DNA of 64,000 nt from Lachnospiraceae bacterium (GCA_910574965.1 CAJTDB010000016.1:1-64000); one strand, 5' to 3'; counted from the first letter of the stretch, positions 49,475 to 59,467 are shown. Translations and numbers: made by a program. Notes: generated by a model from the sequence alone, not told the origin.

Positions 49475-51571
49475 CTATATTCTTCTTAGAACCATAGAGC
49501 AGACCGGAGGAAGCCTCAGATAAAGATTTCCCTCTTTTACATGATAAATTTCATCGCCGAGGCTGAAGCCGTTCTCCAGCGTCAGCATGAGCCGCTCCAT
49601 AAAGGATTCTCTTGGCACCCCTGCTTCCCATACCGGAATATTGACCTCTTTTTCTTCCTTTGCATTGTTGATAGCAACAATGATCTGATCTTTTTCACTG
49701 AACCTTCCATAGCTTAAAAAATGATGATCCAGAGTCAGGAAGCGGGTAGAACCATGGGTCAGCACCGGATTCTCCTTCCGCAGACAGATCGCTTCCTTAT
49801 AAAAAGAGATCAGTCCCTGATCTTCCTCACCCCATGGATAGGTTCTTCGGTTGTCCGGATCCGTAAAGCCGCACACTCCCGCCTCATCACCATAATATAT
49901 CGTAGGCGCACCTGCCCAGGTCATCTGTATGACGATCGCTTCCTGAAAGACTCCTTTGGATACCCCTTCCGACGCCGCATCCGAACCAAGATCCTGTACG
50001 CGGCCTACTTTGTGATTGGTCCTGGTCAGAAAGCGGGAATGGTCATGATTGGAAAGCTCATTCATGGCAGTCTGCAAAGAAGGCGCATAGAAATTGGCCA
50101 TATGATGCATCATAGCATCCCGAAATGCCTGTGCATTGCCGTACATGTCTTCCCGGAACTCATCGCTGTGCTTTTCCATGCCCGTCAAAAACCAGGTCAC
50201 CGGCTCCATAAACGCGTCATAGTTCATCAGCGTATCCCACTGATCGCCCTGCAGCCAGGCGTTGGCATTGCCGTAATGTTCTGCAAGAATGAGCGCATCC
50301 GGGTTGCTCTCTTTGACCACCTTGCGGAATTTTCTCCAGAATTCATGATTGTATTCTTCGGAAAAGCCCAGATCCGCCGCCACGTCCAGACGCCATCCGT
50401 CCACATTGTAAGGCGGCTCCAGCCACTTTTTCGCCACATTTAATATATATTCTTCCAGCATGGGCGACTGCTCATAATATAGCTTTGGCAGGGTATCATG
50501 CCCCCACCATCCGTCGTAAAATTCATTGTACGGCCAGCCGTGTTCATAGTTAAATTTAAAAAAACTGCGGTAGGGGCTGTCCTCGGAAATATAAGCTCCC
50601 TTCTCATAACCTGTCATATGCTCATAGAGCCGTTCTCTGTCCAGCCATTTGTTAAAAGATCCACAATGATTAAAGACACCATCCAGAATAATCTTCATGC
50701 CTCTGCGGTGGACTTCCTGTACAAAGTCTGCAAAAAACTGATTGCTCGCCTCAAGGTTCTTTTTATTGACCACCCGCTGGATATATTTGCTCGCATGGGA
50801 ATTATCCTGATCCCACTCCTGCAGGCACTCTCCGCCATCTTCTACGATGACTCCATAATGAGGATCTATATAGTCATAATCCTGGCTGTCGTACTTATGA
50901 TTGGACGGCGATACAAAGATCGGATTCAGATACAGTACTTCTACCCCCAGATCCTGCAGGTAATCCAGCTTGTTCCAGATTCCCTGAATATCTCCTCCAT
51001 AAAAATCCCGGACGTCCATAGGCTCAGGCAGCCGCTTCCAGTCGGTAACTTTGTGGACACCCTTTCCGATATAAATATATTCCCGCTCTTCCACATCGTT
51101 GGAAGTATCTCCGTTGCAGAAGCGATCTGTGTAAATCTGGTACATGATCGCGCCCTTTGCCCAGTCAGGCGTCTTAAAGCCCGGCGCGATGCCAAATGAA
51201 TTATATTCCTGAAGGTTCTTTGACACCCCCAGCCGATTGTAAAAGCATTTCTGTTTACCTGTTCGAATCTCAAAAAAATAACGGATCGGTTCAGTAAGTG
51301 GTTCTGTTGTGTACGTATAGTAGTCAAACACACCTTCTCTGTACGCTTTTTTCATGGCAACCCTATGGCTTCCGCAGACAAAAAACACATAATCCACATT
51401 ATCCATCCAGGTACGGAACCTAATTGTAACCCGGTCGCCGATCTCCGGTTCAAATGGAGTGCGGTAGTTGGCGGTTTCATCACTGAAAAGCGCCGACATC
51501 CTCAGTACAGGCCTCATGTTGATGACGTAATCCCTGGTGCGTTTTGCCTGTGCGATTTCCTTCTGGTACAT
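49475..51571 (-). CDS. GH13 alpha-glucosidase / cyclomaltodextrinase-like enzyme
   Basis: A 698-residue intracellular enzyme. An N-terminal beta domain of about 150 residues precedes the GH13 barrel: VLYLNPIFVSPSNHKYD, DGVFNHCG, VDGWRLDVAADLG (nucleophile Asp), ILAEHYGN (acid Glu) and MNELSNHDHSRF (third Asp). This resembles neopullulanase or cyclomaltodextrinase, cleaving alpha-1,4 or 1,6 glucans. ATG at 51571 is used since GAAGGG lies 9 bases ahead; the ATG at 51580 touches it. No signal peptide. Confidence 0.9.
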   Translation of the reverse strand: MYQKEIAQAKRTRDYVINMRPVLRMSALFSDETANYRTPFEPEIGDRVTIRFRTWMDNVDYVFFVCGSHRVAMKKAYREGVFDYYTYTTEPLTEPIRYFFEIRTGKQKCFYNRLGVSKNLQEYNSFGIAPGFKTPDWAKGAIMYQIYTDRFCNGDTSNDVEEREYIYIGKGVHKVTDWKRLPEPMDVRDFYGGDIQGIWNKLDYLQDLGVEVLYLNPIFVSPSNHKYDSQDYDYIDPHYGVIVEDGGECLQEWDQDNSHASKYIQRVVNKKNLEASNQFFADFVQEVHRRGMKIILDGVFNHCGSFNKWLDRERLYEHMTGYEKGAYISEDSPYRSFFKFNYEHGWPYNEFYDGWWGHDTLPKLYYEQSPMLEEYILNVAKKWLEPPYNVDGWRLDVAADLGFSEEYNHEFWRKFRKVVKESNPDALILAEHYGNANAWLQGDQWDTLMNYDAFMEPVTWFLTGMEKHSDEFREDMYGNAQAFRDAMMHHMANFYAPSLQTAMNELSNHDHSRFLTRTNHKVGRVQDLGSDAASEGVSKGVFQEAIVIQMTWAGAPTIYYGDEAGVCGFTDPDNRRTYPWGEEDQGLISFYKEAICLRKENPVLTHGSTRFLTLDHHFLSYGRFSEKDQIIVAINNAKEEKEVNIPVWEAGVPRESFMERLMLTLENGFSLGDEIYHVKEGNLYLRLPPVCSMVLRRI

Positions 51572-51604
51572 GCATCCCATCCCTTCAAAGATTGTTGTTT
51601 GATT

Positions 51605-51633
51605 ATAATATAACAGATAGCTGACTAAAACAA
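51605..51633 (-). promoter_or_regulatory. Promoter of the GH13 gene
   Basis: TTGTTT (51628-51633), 17 bases, TATTAT (51605-51610) on the minus strand. Confidence 0.65.
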
Positions 51634-51656
51634 GACTTTTTCCAAAAAAAGGCAGT

Positions 51657-51690
51657 AAAAAAGACAGCGGGGGTTCGTGCTGTCTTTTTT
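51657..51690. terminator. ftsH terminator
   Basis: AAAAAAGACAGC (51657-51668) and GCTGTCTTTTTT (51679-51690) pair perfectly; T-runs on both strands. It lies between ftsH and the GH13 promoter. Confidence 0.85.
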
Positions 51691-51823
51691 AGGAGAAGGT
51701 ATTTCTTGTTTCTTATGGGGTGTAGCAAAAACTATATAATGTATTGGGGGTTTTTACGAGTATTATAGTACCACATCTTCCCGAAGAAGTGTGCACAAAC
51801 TTCACAAAAAACACCATACAATT

Positions 51824-53638
51824 TTAGCTACTTTGCACAAACAGCCCTTCAAACTCTTCTCTGGTGATCTTTTCTTTTTCCAGCAGGAGTGCAGCACAGG
51901 CTTCCAGCACGTCCCTGTGCTCCTCAATGATCTTTTTCGCGCGGCCATAGCACTCGTCTACGATCCGTTTGACCTCCGCGTCAATCTCTCCGGCAACGGT
52001 TTCGCCGTAGCTTCTTGTATGGGCCAGATCTCTTCCAATAAATACTTCTTCGCTGTCATCTCCATAGTTAATCAGTCCCAGTTTCTCAGACATGCCATAG
52101 CGGGTGACCATCGCGCGGGCCGTAGAAGTGGCCTGCTTGATGTCCTGAGACGCTCCTGTGGTAATGTCGTCGAAGATCAGTTCTTCTGCCACTCTGCCGC
52201 CCAGATCCACGACAATGTCCTGGAGCATCTGTCCTCTGGTATTAAAAAGCTCATCCCGCTCCGGAAGAGGCATCGTATAGCCAGCCGCACCAATGCCGGT
52301 GGGAATGATGGATACGGTATAGACCGGTCCCACATCCGGGAGCAGGTGGAACAAGATGGCATGGCCTGCTTCGTGATAGGCCGTAATCTTCTTTTCCTTC
52401 TCTGAGATTACACGGCTCTTCTTCTCCGCACCGATCCCCACTTTAATAAATGCTTTCCGGATATCTTCCTGTATCATATAGGCGCGGTTTTCCTTTGCCG
52501 CCAGAATAGCGGATTCATTCAGAAGATTTTCCAGATCTGCACCCGTAAATCCGGACGTAGTCTGTGCGATCTGATGCAGATCCACATCATCTCCCAAGGG
52601 CTTGTTCTTCGCATGTACTTTCAGGATCTCTTCCCTGCCCTTTACATCAGGTCTTCCTACACCGATCTTACGGTCAAAACGCCCCGGACGCATGATGGCC
52701 GGATCAAGAATGTCTACCCGGTTGGTAGCCGCCATAACGATAATCCCTTCGTTGACACCGAAGCCGTCCATCTCTACCAGAAGCTGATTCAGGGTCTGTT
52801 CCCGCTCATCATGTCCGCCGCCCATGCCGGTGCCCCTTCTTCTGGCCACTGCATCAATCTCGTCGATAAATACAATACAGGGCGCATTTCTCTTGGCATT
52901 GGCAAACAGATCCCTCACCCGCGAGGCGCCAACACCCACGAACATTTCCACAAAATCCGAACCGGAGATACTGAAAAACGGCACCCCGGCCTCTCCCGCC
53001 ACTGCTTTTGCAATCAGTGTCTTTCCGGTTCCGGGCGGTCCCACTAACAGCACCCCTTTGGGAATTCTGGCCCCTACCTTTGTATAACGCCCCGGATTGC
53101 GCAGAAAGTCCACGATTTCCTCTAATTCGCTCTTCTCTTCCTCCAGACCCGCCACATCTTTAAATCCCGCGGTCTTGTCCCCGGCTTCAGTCATCTGTGC
53201 ATGACTCTTTCCAAAATCCAGCATCCGGGCATTGCTGCCTCCGCTGTTCTTCCCCATGGTCATAACAATAAAGAAGATCATAAGCCCGCACAAGATCAGC
53301 GACATTCCGTATGTCTCAAAAAATCCCGGCTGCTCCATCTGAAGCACCTCATAGGGCACGCCAGCGCCTTTGAGCGCCTGTTCTGCGTCCACAGTGTTCA
53401 GCACATACGTATGCCCTACCGTCCCGTCTTTCAGATAGTATTCCACCGAGCCTGTAGGTGTTTCTTTGTTTGGCTGTATGCTGGCACTGACGATGGTATT
53501 TCCGGTCATCATCTCCTCAAATTCCTGCCAGGTATAGGTGGGGCCGTCCTGAAGTCTTCCTTCAAAGAATACCAGTACCAGGCAGATCAGCACCAGAAAG
53601 ATCACATAAGTGCTGATTCCTTTCCATTGTCTGTTCAA
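51824..53638 (-). CDS. ftsH: ATP-dependent zinc metalloprotease FtsH
   Basis: A 604-residue membrane AAA+ protease. Two membrane helices (about 10-25 and 112-127) enclose an outer domain. The AAA part has GPPGTGKT at 200-207 and [13 protein letters not shown] (Walker B); the protease part has [10 protein letters not shown] (HEAGH zinc motif near 425). It degrades membrane and regulatory proteins. It lies downstream of tilS-hprT, the order in Bacillus. Confidence 0.96.
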   Translation of the reverse strand: MNRQWKGISTYVIFLVLICLVLVFFEGRLQDGPTYTWQEFEEMMTGNTIVSASIQPNKETPTGSVEYYLKDGTVGHTYVLNTVDAEQALKGAGVPYEVLQMEQPGFFETYGMSLILCGLMIFFIVMTMGKNSGGSNARMLDFGKSHAQMTEAGDKTAGFKDVAGLEEEKSELEEIVDFLRNPGRYTKVGARIPKGVLLVGPPGTGKTLIAKAVAGEAGVPFFSISGSDFVEMFVGVGASRVRDLFANAKRNAPCIVFIDEIDAVARRRGTGMGGGHDEREQTLNQLLVEMDGFGVNEGIIVMAATNRVDILDPAIMRPGRFDRKIGVGRPDVKGREEILKVHAKNKPLGDDVDLHQIAQTTSGFTGADLENLLNESAILAAKENRAYMIQEDIRKAFIKVGIGAEKKSRVISEKEKKITAYHEAGHAILFHLLPDVGPVYTVSIIPTGIGAAGYTMPLPERDELFNTRGQMLQDIVVDLGGRVAEELIFDDITTGASQDIKQATSTARAMVTRYGMSEKLGLINYGDDSEEVFIGRDLAHTRSYGETVAGEIDAEVKRIVDECYGRAKKIIEEHRDVLEACAALLLEKEKITREEFEGLFVQSS

Positions 53639-53763
53639 AATAATTTATCCTCCTAGTTAAGTTCCGTATGCGTTCACAATCCCTTCCGTGTATAGTCAGA
53701 ACACATACTGTTTTATTACGTTTTGCCGCTGTCAGGCCGGAACATTATGCCGACCTGTACAGA

Positions 53764-55662
53764 TCAGTCAAATTCCACCACACCGATATACGGCAGATTT
53801 CGATATAACTGGCCATAATCCAGTCCATATCCTACTACAAATTTATCTTCAATCTGAAATCCGGTATAGTCCACATGCACATCGGTAACCCGTCTGTCCG
53901 GCTTGTCCAGAAGCGTACAGATCCTAAGGCTTGCCGGCTCCCGCTGACGCAAAAGTTCTTTCAGGTGCCTGAGTGTCCTTCCGGAATCAATGATGTCCTC
54001 AATGATGATAACATTCCGGCCTTTAATATCCTGGTCCAAATCTTTGGAGAGCGTTACCACTCCGCTGGATATGGTAGCCGCGCCATAACTGGAACACTGC
54101 ATAAAATCCATAACCACCGGCACAGTTATTCTTTTTGCCAGTTCACATGTAAAATATACACTCCCTTTTAAAATACAGATCAGGAAGACAGTCTTCCCTG
54201 CATAATCACGGCTGATCTCGGCTCCCAGCTCTTTAATCCGTTTGTTGACCGTGTCTTCCTCAAGCATAACATCTATGTGATGCTTTTCCATCCTTTCTGT
54301 TCCTCCCTCTTTTCGCATCTGTACTTTCAAGACTCTTCTTGTCTGTTCTGTCACCTTATACCCTTCGCTGATACGCATGCCTGTCACCCAGATAATATGA
54401 CTTCCGTCTGCCAGAAGGATGCAGCCGTCCCGCTCTTCTCTTGGAACTTTGCAGTCAATCAGATAAGCTTTCAGCTTTTTATGAATTCCCCCCGACAGTT
54501 CCAGATAATCTCCCGGCTTTCTGGTACGCAGAGCAACGTTATCTTTTATTTTATCATAATCAAACCACTTCGTATAGCGATTTACAGGAATTTCCGCATT
54601 TTTCTCATATTTTTCCACAGTCAGCCGAAATACAGCCCCCATATAATGATATTCGCCGCCCGGCTCACAATATACCGTTTCTTCGGTTTTTTTTCTGCCG
54701 TATCCTTTCTTCAAAAGCAGCGCCTTGTATCCCTGCACGGCAAAAACATCCTCCGGAAGTGTTACACGGTTCCCTCTTCTGCCTTCTGCCAGCGCGCAGA
54801 CCTGTTCCACATGGACTGCCTTTACCTCTCCCAAAAGCTGTTCCAGGCACCAGAATACTGCCTGCTTCCTCATCATTGGATGCATTCGCGCCCATGCATC
54901 CAATGAGATCTCATATCCGTTGTCTTTTTCTCTGACGCTTTCTCTGCGCCAGCGCAGAAGCTCCCCGTTTAGATAGTCTTCCAGCTCCAGCAGCCGCTGG
55001 GCGGTCCCTGCCATATGCCGGATGCTCTCCGGCCGGATCTCTTCCATCAGGGCCAATACTCCATGCCGTATCTGGTTTCTCACATAATCCTGCTCCTGGT
55101 TGCTGGAGTCTTCCACCCATCCAATTCCTTTTTCTTTCAGCCATTGCTCGATCTGGGCTCTTGACACGCAGAGAAAAGGCCGGATATACGGTCCCCGCAC
55201 CGGCTCCATTCCGCGAAGCCCTCGAACGCCGGTTCCTCTCATCAGATGAAACAGCATGGTTTCCGCCTGATCGTTCTGGTGATGCGCCAGCGCCACACGA
55301 TCCGCACCGCCTGCTTTAAGCACCTGTTCAAAAGCCCTGTATCGAACTTTTCTGCCCGCCTCCTCCAGACCGATTCCCTCTGCTTCGGACACTTTTGGCA
55401 CATCGGCATATACCGCCTGAAAGCCGATCCCCCGTTCTCTGCAGAAACCCTCGCAAAACGCCTGGTCCTCATCCGCTTCTGCCCCCCGTATCCCATGGTT
55501 TACATGCAGTGCCCGGACCTCAATCCCCCGCTTTTTTCCGTATTCCCACAAAAGCTGCAGAAGAGCCGTTGAATCTGCCCCGCCGGAAAAGCCTGCCAGT
55601 ATCCGCATCCCCGGCGCGGCCATCTTCCAGCGCTCCATATATTCATACACGATCTTCTGCAT
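53764..55662 (-). CDS. tilS-hprT: TilS-HprT fusion: tRNA(Ile) lysidine synthetase / hypoxanthine phosphoribosyltransferase
   Basis: One frame of 632 codons. Residues 1-450 are TilS: FSGGADSTAL (26-35) is the PP-loop that adenylates C34 of tRNA-Ile for lysidine addition, and VALAHHQNDQAET follows. Residues 458-632 are a complete HprT with CILKGSVYF, the PRPP motif VIIIEDIIDSGRTL and YGLDYGQLYRNLPYIG. An internal ATG at 54291 has GGGAGG and AAAGG upstream, so HprT may also be made alone. Listeria has a similar bifunctional TilS/HprT. Confidence 0.88.
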   Translation of the reverse strand: MQKIVYEYMERWKMAAPGMRILAGFSGGADSTALLQLLWEYGKKRGIEVRALHVNHGIRGAEADEDQAFCEGFCRERGIGFQAVYADVPKVSEAEGIGLEEAGRKVRYRAFEQVLKAGGADRVALAHHQNDQAETMLFHLMRGTGVRGLRGMEPVRGPYIRPFLCVSRAQIEQWLKEKGIGWVEDSSNQEQDYVRNQIRHGVLALMEEIRPESIRHMAGTAQRLLELEDYLNGELLRWRRESVREKDNGYEISLDAWARMHPMMRKQAVFWCLEQLLGEVKAVHVEQVCALAEGRRGNRVTLPEDVFAVQGYKALLLKKGYGRKKTEETVYCEPGGEYHYMGAVFRLTVEKYEKNAEIPVNRYTKWFDYDKIKDNVALRTRKPGDYLELSGGIHKKLKAYLIDCKVPREERDGCILLADGSHIIWVTGMRISEGYKVTEQTRRVLKVQMRKEGGTERMEKHHIDVMLEEDTVNKRIKELGAEISRDYAGKTVFLICILKGSVYFTCELAKRITVPVVMDFMQCSSYGAATISSGVVTLSKDLDQDIKGRNVIIIEDIIDSGRTLRHLKELLRQREPASLRICTLLDKPDRRVTDVHVDYTGFQIEDKFVVGYGLDYGQLYRNLPYIGVVEFD

Positions 55663-55684
55663 TGTAAAATACCTCCCTGTACGT

Positions 55685-57094
55685 TCAGCGTTTCCAGACT
55701 CCTGCTGCCAGTATGGTCATATCGTCCGCCGCTTCTCCGTATATTTTCACCTGTTCCATCAGACGCTCCGCCATCTCCGCCGGCGTCCCTGCCGGCAGGT
55801 TCCGAATCAGACGCTTCAAGATCTCTTCCTCCTGCCCCTCCGGCAGCGCATTCATCACGCCGTCCGTCACCATAAAGAGCATATTTCCGTCATACAGCCG
55901 TATTCGGAAAGGCTCCAGAGACATCTGGCTCACTGCCCCTGCCGGCAGCCCGGCTCCATAGATGCATTCCACCGTGTTTTCTTTTTTGAGAAAACTTGCA
56001 CAGGCTCCGGCTTTCAGAAAATCGCATACGCCGGTATACAAATCAATGGATGCCAGATCGACGGTGGAAAACACCGGTTCTTCCGGCTGCAGTACAATGG
56101 ATGAGTTAATCATGCGGACCGCTGTCTCTTTGGTAAACCCTGCTTCGAGGAACTGCTCCAGCAGGTCCAGAAGAAGTTCGCTTTGGGCACACGCCTGTAT
56201 TCCGGACCCCATTCCGTCTGACAGCCCCGCATAGAACTGTCCTTCCGGAAGCCAGAAGACGGAGAAATTATCCCCGGATACCGCCTCATCCTGTCTTGTC
56301 TCCTTGCGGACCCCGTACAGCACATTGTAAGCCATCCCTTCCACGAACAGAACGGTTACCCGGTCCTTGCTCACAAAGGTGCGGCTGTCCCTGGCCGGCA
56401 TCATCTCGCAGTCCAGCAGATCCGACAGTGCAGACGCGATCTTTTTCACCGGCACGCAGATCTTTCTTCTGGTGTTCATCGTCATATAGATCTGCCGCTT
56501 TCTCCCCTGGGGATTGTAGAAAAAGGCCTTATGCACCTGAATGCCCAAAAGACGCATACGCTTTCGGATTTCCTGTTCCAGATCCGCATCTTCTCTTGTA
56601 CTGTAAATGCGCTCCATAGTTCCCACCAGAATCTGACTCATCTCATGGAGCTGTCCGGCTGCTGCCAGACGGCTCTGCGCCAGCCGTTCCTGCATTATCC
56701 GTTCTCCCCGGCTGCCTGTCTCCCCAGCCAACTGGGGCACCATACAGAAACTTCTGGACAGTTGGGCAAAACTCTCCTGATAATCTTCCATCCACTGCCG
56801 GACCGGATGAACGATCTCCGTATCCAGTATGGCTTTTTGTTCTGCAAAGATCCACCCGCACACATAACCTGCCAGCACAATGGCGGAGAAGAACGCAAGC
56901 CCTTTCAGCCCGCTGACCGCCATCTTCCACTGGGGAGCGCCGAACATATATTCTACCGTCAGTTCCATAGAGGCAAGGCATGTCCCTGCGCCAAACCCCA
57001 TGATCCATTTGTCTCTTCCATTCCCTTTCCTGCCGAACATCAGCAGCAGGCATCCGCCAAATAACATTGCCAGGATATACTTCATCCACTCCAT
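55685..57094 (-). CDS. spoIIE: SpoIIE-type PP2C phosphatase, shortened membrane part
   Basis: A 469-residue protein. Two or three membrane helices fill residues 1-95, followed by a regulatory middle and the PP2C phosphatase domain (VSGDNFSVFWLPEGQFYAGLSDGMGSG, then LFMVTDGVMNAL). SpoIIE dephosphorylates SpoIIAA to release sigma F. Bacillus SpoIIE has about 830 residues and ten helices, so this form is reduced. It lies between divIC and tilS as in Bacillus. Confidence 0.85.
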   Translation of the reverse strand: MEWMKYILAMLFGGCLLLMFGRKGNGRDKWIMGFGAGTCLASMELTVEYMFGAPQWKMAVSGLKGLAFFSAIVLAGYVCGWIFAEQKAILDTEIVHPVRQWMEDYQESFAQLSRSFCMVPQLAGETGSRGERIMQERLAQSRLAAAGQLHEMSQILVGTMERIYSTREDADLEQEIRKRMRLLGIQVHKAFFYNPQGRKRQIYMTMNTRRKICVPVKKIASALSDLLDCEMMPARDSRTFVSKDRVTVLFVEGMAYNVLYGVRKETRQDEAVSGDNFSVFWLPEGQFYAGLSDGMGSGIQACAQSELLLDLLEQFLEAGFTKETAVRMINSSIVLQPEEPVFSTVDLASIDLYTGVCDFLKAGACASFLKKENTVECIYGAGLPAGAVSQMSLEPFRIRLYDGNMLFMVTDGVMNALPEGQEEEILKRLIRNLPAGTPAEMAERLMEQVKIYGEAADDMTILAAGVWKR

Positions 57095-57239
57095 TTTACC
57101 ATTCCTCCTCCATATTCCTTTGCCGCACCTGCCAAAATGCAGGATGCGCGGCCTGATTTTTGTATGGGATTATAGAGAGAGGATTTTGCAATCTTTGTCA
57201 TTTGGAATCGGCTCGAACAAAAAATTTTTCGACACACAA

Positions 57240-57265
57240 AAGGATGAGCTTCACAGCCCATCCTC
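57240..57265 (-). terminator. Terminator after divIC
   Basis: On the minus strand AGGATGgGCT-gtga-AGCtCATCCT followed by TTTGTG, eight bases past the divIC stop. It separates the hup-divIC group from spoIIE. Confidence 0.75.
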
Positions 57266-57272
57266 ATATGCT

Positions 57273-57593
57273 TCATTCTCTTGATTTAAAAATGACCTCA
57301 TCTTCATAGACAAGCCCCAGCTTTTCCTTTGCCACATCTTCTATGTATTTCTTTGTCTTTGTATAAGCTTCCAGCTCATCCATTTCCTCTGCCCGGCGCT
57401 CTTCCGCCTCGATCAGCTCCATAAGCGTCTCTTCCCTTGTCTGGTAAGCAAAGTTCTTCTGCTTCAGCCGCAGCCCGCCGATGGCACTGGCACCGAAAAC
57501 AGCCAGGACGATCAGAATAATCGCCCAGGCTCCAAGACGGGATCTCCGCCGGTCTGCTCTTTGTAACTTCGTACGTGCTGGCATAAATATCAC
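57273..57593 (-). CDS. divIC: Septum formation initiator DivIC/FtsB-like
   Basis: A 106-residue protein: a basic N-terminus (KLQRADRRRSRLGAW), one membrane span (AIILIVLAVFGASAIGGL) and an outer coiled coil (YQTREETLMELIEAEERRAE) with the end EDVAKEKLGLVYEDEVIF, the DivIC pattern. It joins FtsL and DivIB at the septum. It starts three bases after yabQ stops. Confidence 0.85.
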   Translation of the reverse strand: MIFMPARTKLQRADRRRSRLGAWAIILIVLAVFGASAIGGLRLKQKNFAYQTREETLMELIEAEERRAEEMDELEAYTKTKKYIEDVAKEKLGLVYEDEVIFKSRE

Positions 57594-57595
57594 CT

Positions 57596-58039
57596 CTATG
57601 AGAATAAGATAATTATAAACTCTTTCAGCTTTTTTTTCAATTTCTTTTTGTAGAATCTCACGGCCACTTTAACAACTTGTACCACTTTCTTCCACACAAA
57701 CCGAAAGGGCTTCAGCAAAAATCCAAGGCATACATTCAGAACTTTTGATGTATGCGTCACTGCAAAACCGCTGACCGTCTGATGGTAGAAAAGCATCCCG
57801 GCAGCTACAGCCAGCAATGCATAGCCGCGTACAGCGCCGTCATTTTCCCGGTATAAGAGCTGAAAAACCAAAAGGGCAGTCCCGGCCCAGTAGAGCACAT
57901 CCTCCAGTGCCACTGCCAGACCTCCATGGGGCACGACTCTCCGAAAGATCCGAATCAGATCATAGAGAATCAGGATCAGGACTCCTCTGAGCACTGCAAG
58001 TCCAAAAAACTGCAGTTCTTTTAAAATTCCCGGACTCAT
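57596..58039 (-). CDS. yabQ: Spore cortex protein YabQ
   Basis: A 147-residue membrane protein with about four helices (ELQFFGLAVLRGVLILILYD, VLYWAGTALLVFQLLYREND), the YabQ layout. It is needed for spore cortex assembly in Bacillus. Position between yabP and divIC is the conserved order. The C-terminus is basic (FYKKKLKKKLKE). Confidence 0.85.
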   Translation of the reverse strand: MSPGILKELQFFGLAVLRGVLILILYDLIRIFRRVVPHGGLAVALEDVLYWAGTALLVFQLLYRENDGAVRGYALLAVAAGMLFYHQTVSGFAVTHTSKVLNVCLGFLLKPFRFVWKKVVQVVKVAVRFYKKKLKKKLKEFIIILFS

Positions 58040-58043
58040 CTTC

Positions 58044-58361
58044 TTATCGGAACAGCCGGTTCAGCAGAGATTCTCCGCTTTTTTTGAAATCAGAGACTTC
58101 CGAATACTGGATGCTGTCAATCCTGCCCTCCAGCTCAATCTCCCCCTTCTCCAGCGTCAGCCGATTCACATGCAGATCCGCCCCTTTGATCTGCATCATT
58201 CCCAGATCCGTCTCCAGAAGGACTTCCGATATATCAAAAGAGATGACATCCGATACGCCGGTGATGCTTCCTGTCCGCCGGTTCATCATGTTGACCTTGT
58301 GTGCACCCCGGCCCTGAGGGTGATCCTCTGTGGTTCCCATCTTCGCCATAGACATCGCCAT
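58044..58361 (-). CDS. yabP: Sporulation protein YabP
   Basis: A 105-residue protein: HKVNMMNRRTGSITGVSDVI, SFDISEVLLETDLGMMQIKG and LHVNRLTLEKGEIELEGRID are the YabP family core. It acts in spore coat/cortex formation with YabQ. A TA-rich palindrome (58376-58402) partly covers the upstream ribosome site. Confidence 0.88.
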   Translation of the reverse strand: MAMSMAKMGTTEDHPQGRGAHKVNMMNRRTGSITGVSDVISFDISEVLLETDLGMMQIKGADLHVNRLTLEKGEIELEGRIDSIQYSEVSDFKKSGESLLNRLFR

Positions 58362-58375
58362 AGAAAAAAGACCTC

Positions 58376-58402
58376 CTAATATATTCTTTTATAATATATT
58401 AG
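58376..58402. repeat. TA-rich palindrome before yabP
   Basis: CTAATATATT and AATATATTAG pair around CTTTTAT. On the minus strand its end runs into AGGAGG of yabP, so it might mask the ribosome site or mark the promoter. Confidence 0.5.
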
Positions 58403-58425
58403 AAAGTCTTCCTGATTATTCCATT

Positions 58426-58665
58426 TTATAAATATCGATAAAGCTCCCTGGCCTCTTCCTTCCGTACGGTCTCCTGTACGTTCAGTACTTCTGCCTTCAC
58501 AGTCCGCGTACCGAACTGGATCTCAATGACATCCCCTTCTTTTACATTCAAAGATGCCTTTGCAGTCTTCCCGTTCACCAGCACCCTGCCGGCATCACAG
58601 GCTTCATTTGCCACCGTACGTCTCTTAATTAACCGGGAAACTTTTAAAAACTTGTCCAGTCTCAT
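58426..58665 (-). CDS. rqcP: RqcP (YabO), S4-domain RNA-binding protein
   Basis: A 79-residue S4 protein: MRLDKFLKVSRLIKRRTVAN, EACDAGRVLVNGKTAKASLN and VKEGDVIEIQFGTRTVKAEV. RqcP works with RqcH on stalled 50S subunits in alanine tailing. Position after hup and before yabP is the Bacillus order. Confidence 0.9.
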   Translation of the reverse strand: MRLDKFLKVSRLIKRRTVANEACDAGRVLVNGKTAKASLNVKEGDVIEIQFGTRTVKAEVLNVQETVRKEEARELYRYL

Positions 58666-58672
58666 GAATTTA

Positions 58673-58945
58673 TCAGTTCAGGGCATCCTTCAGAACTTTT
58701 CCTGCTTTGAACTTGGGAGCTTTTGAAGCAGCGATCATCATTGGCTCGCCTGTATGCAGGTTACGGCCTTCTCTTGCTGCTCTCTCAACGACTTCAAAAG
58801 TACCAAAGCCGACGACCTGAACCTTCTCACCTTTCTTTAATTCTTCTGTAACAACATCTACAAATGCCTTAACGGCTTTCTCTGCATCTTTTCTGGTGAT
58901 ATCTGCATTCTCCGCAATAGCCGCAATTAACTCGGTTTTGTTCAT
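58673..58945 (-). CDS. hup: DNA-binding protein HU
   Basis: A 90-residue HU: MNKTELIAAIAENADITRKD, VGFGTFEVVERAAREGRN and the arm GEPMMIAASKAPKFKAGK. Compacts DNA. AGGAGGAG precedes the ATG. The promoter at 59004-59032 has a long leader with a TAACTAAT/ATTAGTTA hairpin. Confidence 0.95.
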   Translation of the reverse strand: MNKTELIAAIAENADITRKDAEKAVKAFVDVVTEELKKGEKVQVVGFGTFEVVERAAREGRNLHTGEPMMIAASKAPKFKAGKVLKDALN

Positions 58946-59003
58946 AGTTATCTCCTCCTAAACTTTCTATAACTAATATATAGTGAAACGTCATGTATCA
59001 TTA

Positions 59004-59032
59004 GTTATAACGTTTTTCCTGTTATTTGTCAA
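59004..59032 (-). promoter_or_regulatory. hup promoter
   Basis: TTGACA (59027-59032), 17 bases, TATAAC (59004-59009) on the minus strand. The leader of about 50 bases can form an 8-bp AACTAAT/ATTAGTT stem. Confidence 0.75.
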
Positions 59033-59047
59033 GCGGTATCCTTATAT

Positions 59048-59443
59048 TTACTTTTCCATTCGCTGTTTTTTCATTTCCTTCTCGGCCCGCTTGATTTCTT
59101 CCCAGCGTTTTTTATTTTGTTCCGGAGAACCGTATTCTTCATTTCCGAACACATGGGGATGGCGGCGCACCATTTTCTCCGCCAGTGTGTTCACCACATC
59201 CTCGATCGTAAACCGGCCTTCCTCCTTTGCGATCTGTGCATGTAAAAGTACCTGCAGCAGCACATCTCCCAGTTCCTCACAGAGATTTTCGTCGTCTTTT
59301 TGTCCAATGGCTTCTATGACCTCCTCGCACTCATCTCTCAGGCAGGGAATCATGCTCTCATGGGTCTGAGCCTTGTCCCACGGACAGCCATGGTCACTTC
59401 GAAGCTCTGCGATAATCTGGACCAGTTCCGGATAGGTATACAT
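59048..59443 (-). CDS. mazG: MazG nucleotide pyrophosphohydrolase, single domain
   Basis: A 131-residue protein: LRSDHGCPWDKAQTHESMIP, CLRDECEEVIEAIGQKDDEN and LCEELGDVLLQVLLHAQIAK hold the metal-binding ExxE ... ExxD set of MazG. It hydrolyses nucleoside triphosphates. It corresponds to one MazG domain, whereas Escherichia and Bacillus MazG are about 260-490 residues. In Bacillus mazG also lies just upstream of yabO/rqcP. Confidence 0.9.
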   Translation of the reverse strand: MYTYPELVQIIAELRSDHGCPWDKAQTHESMIPCLRDECEEVIEAIGQKDDENLCEELGDVLLQVLLHAQIAKEEGRFTIEDVVNTLAEKMVRRHPHVFGNEEYGSPEQNKKRWEEIKRAEKEMKKQRMEK

Positions 59444-59467
59444 ATCTTTCTTCCTTTCTATAAGACA

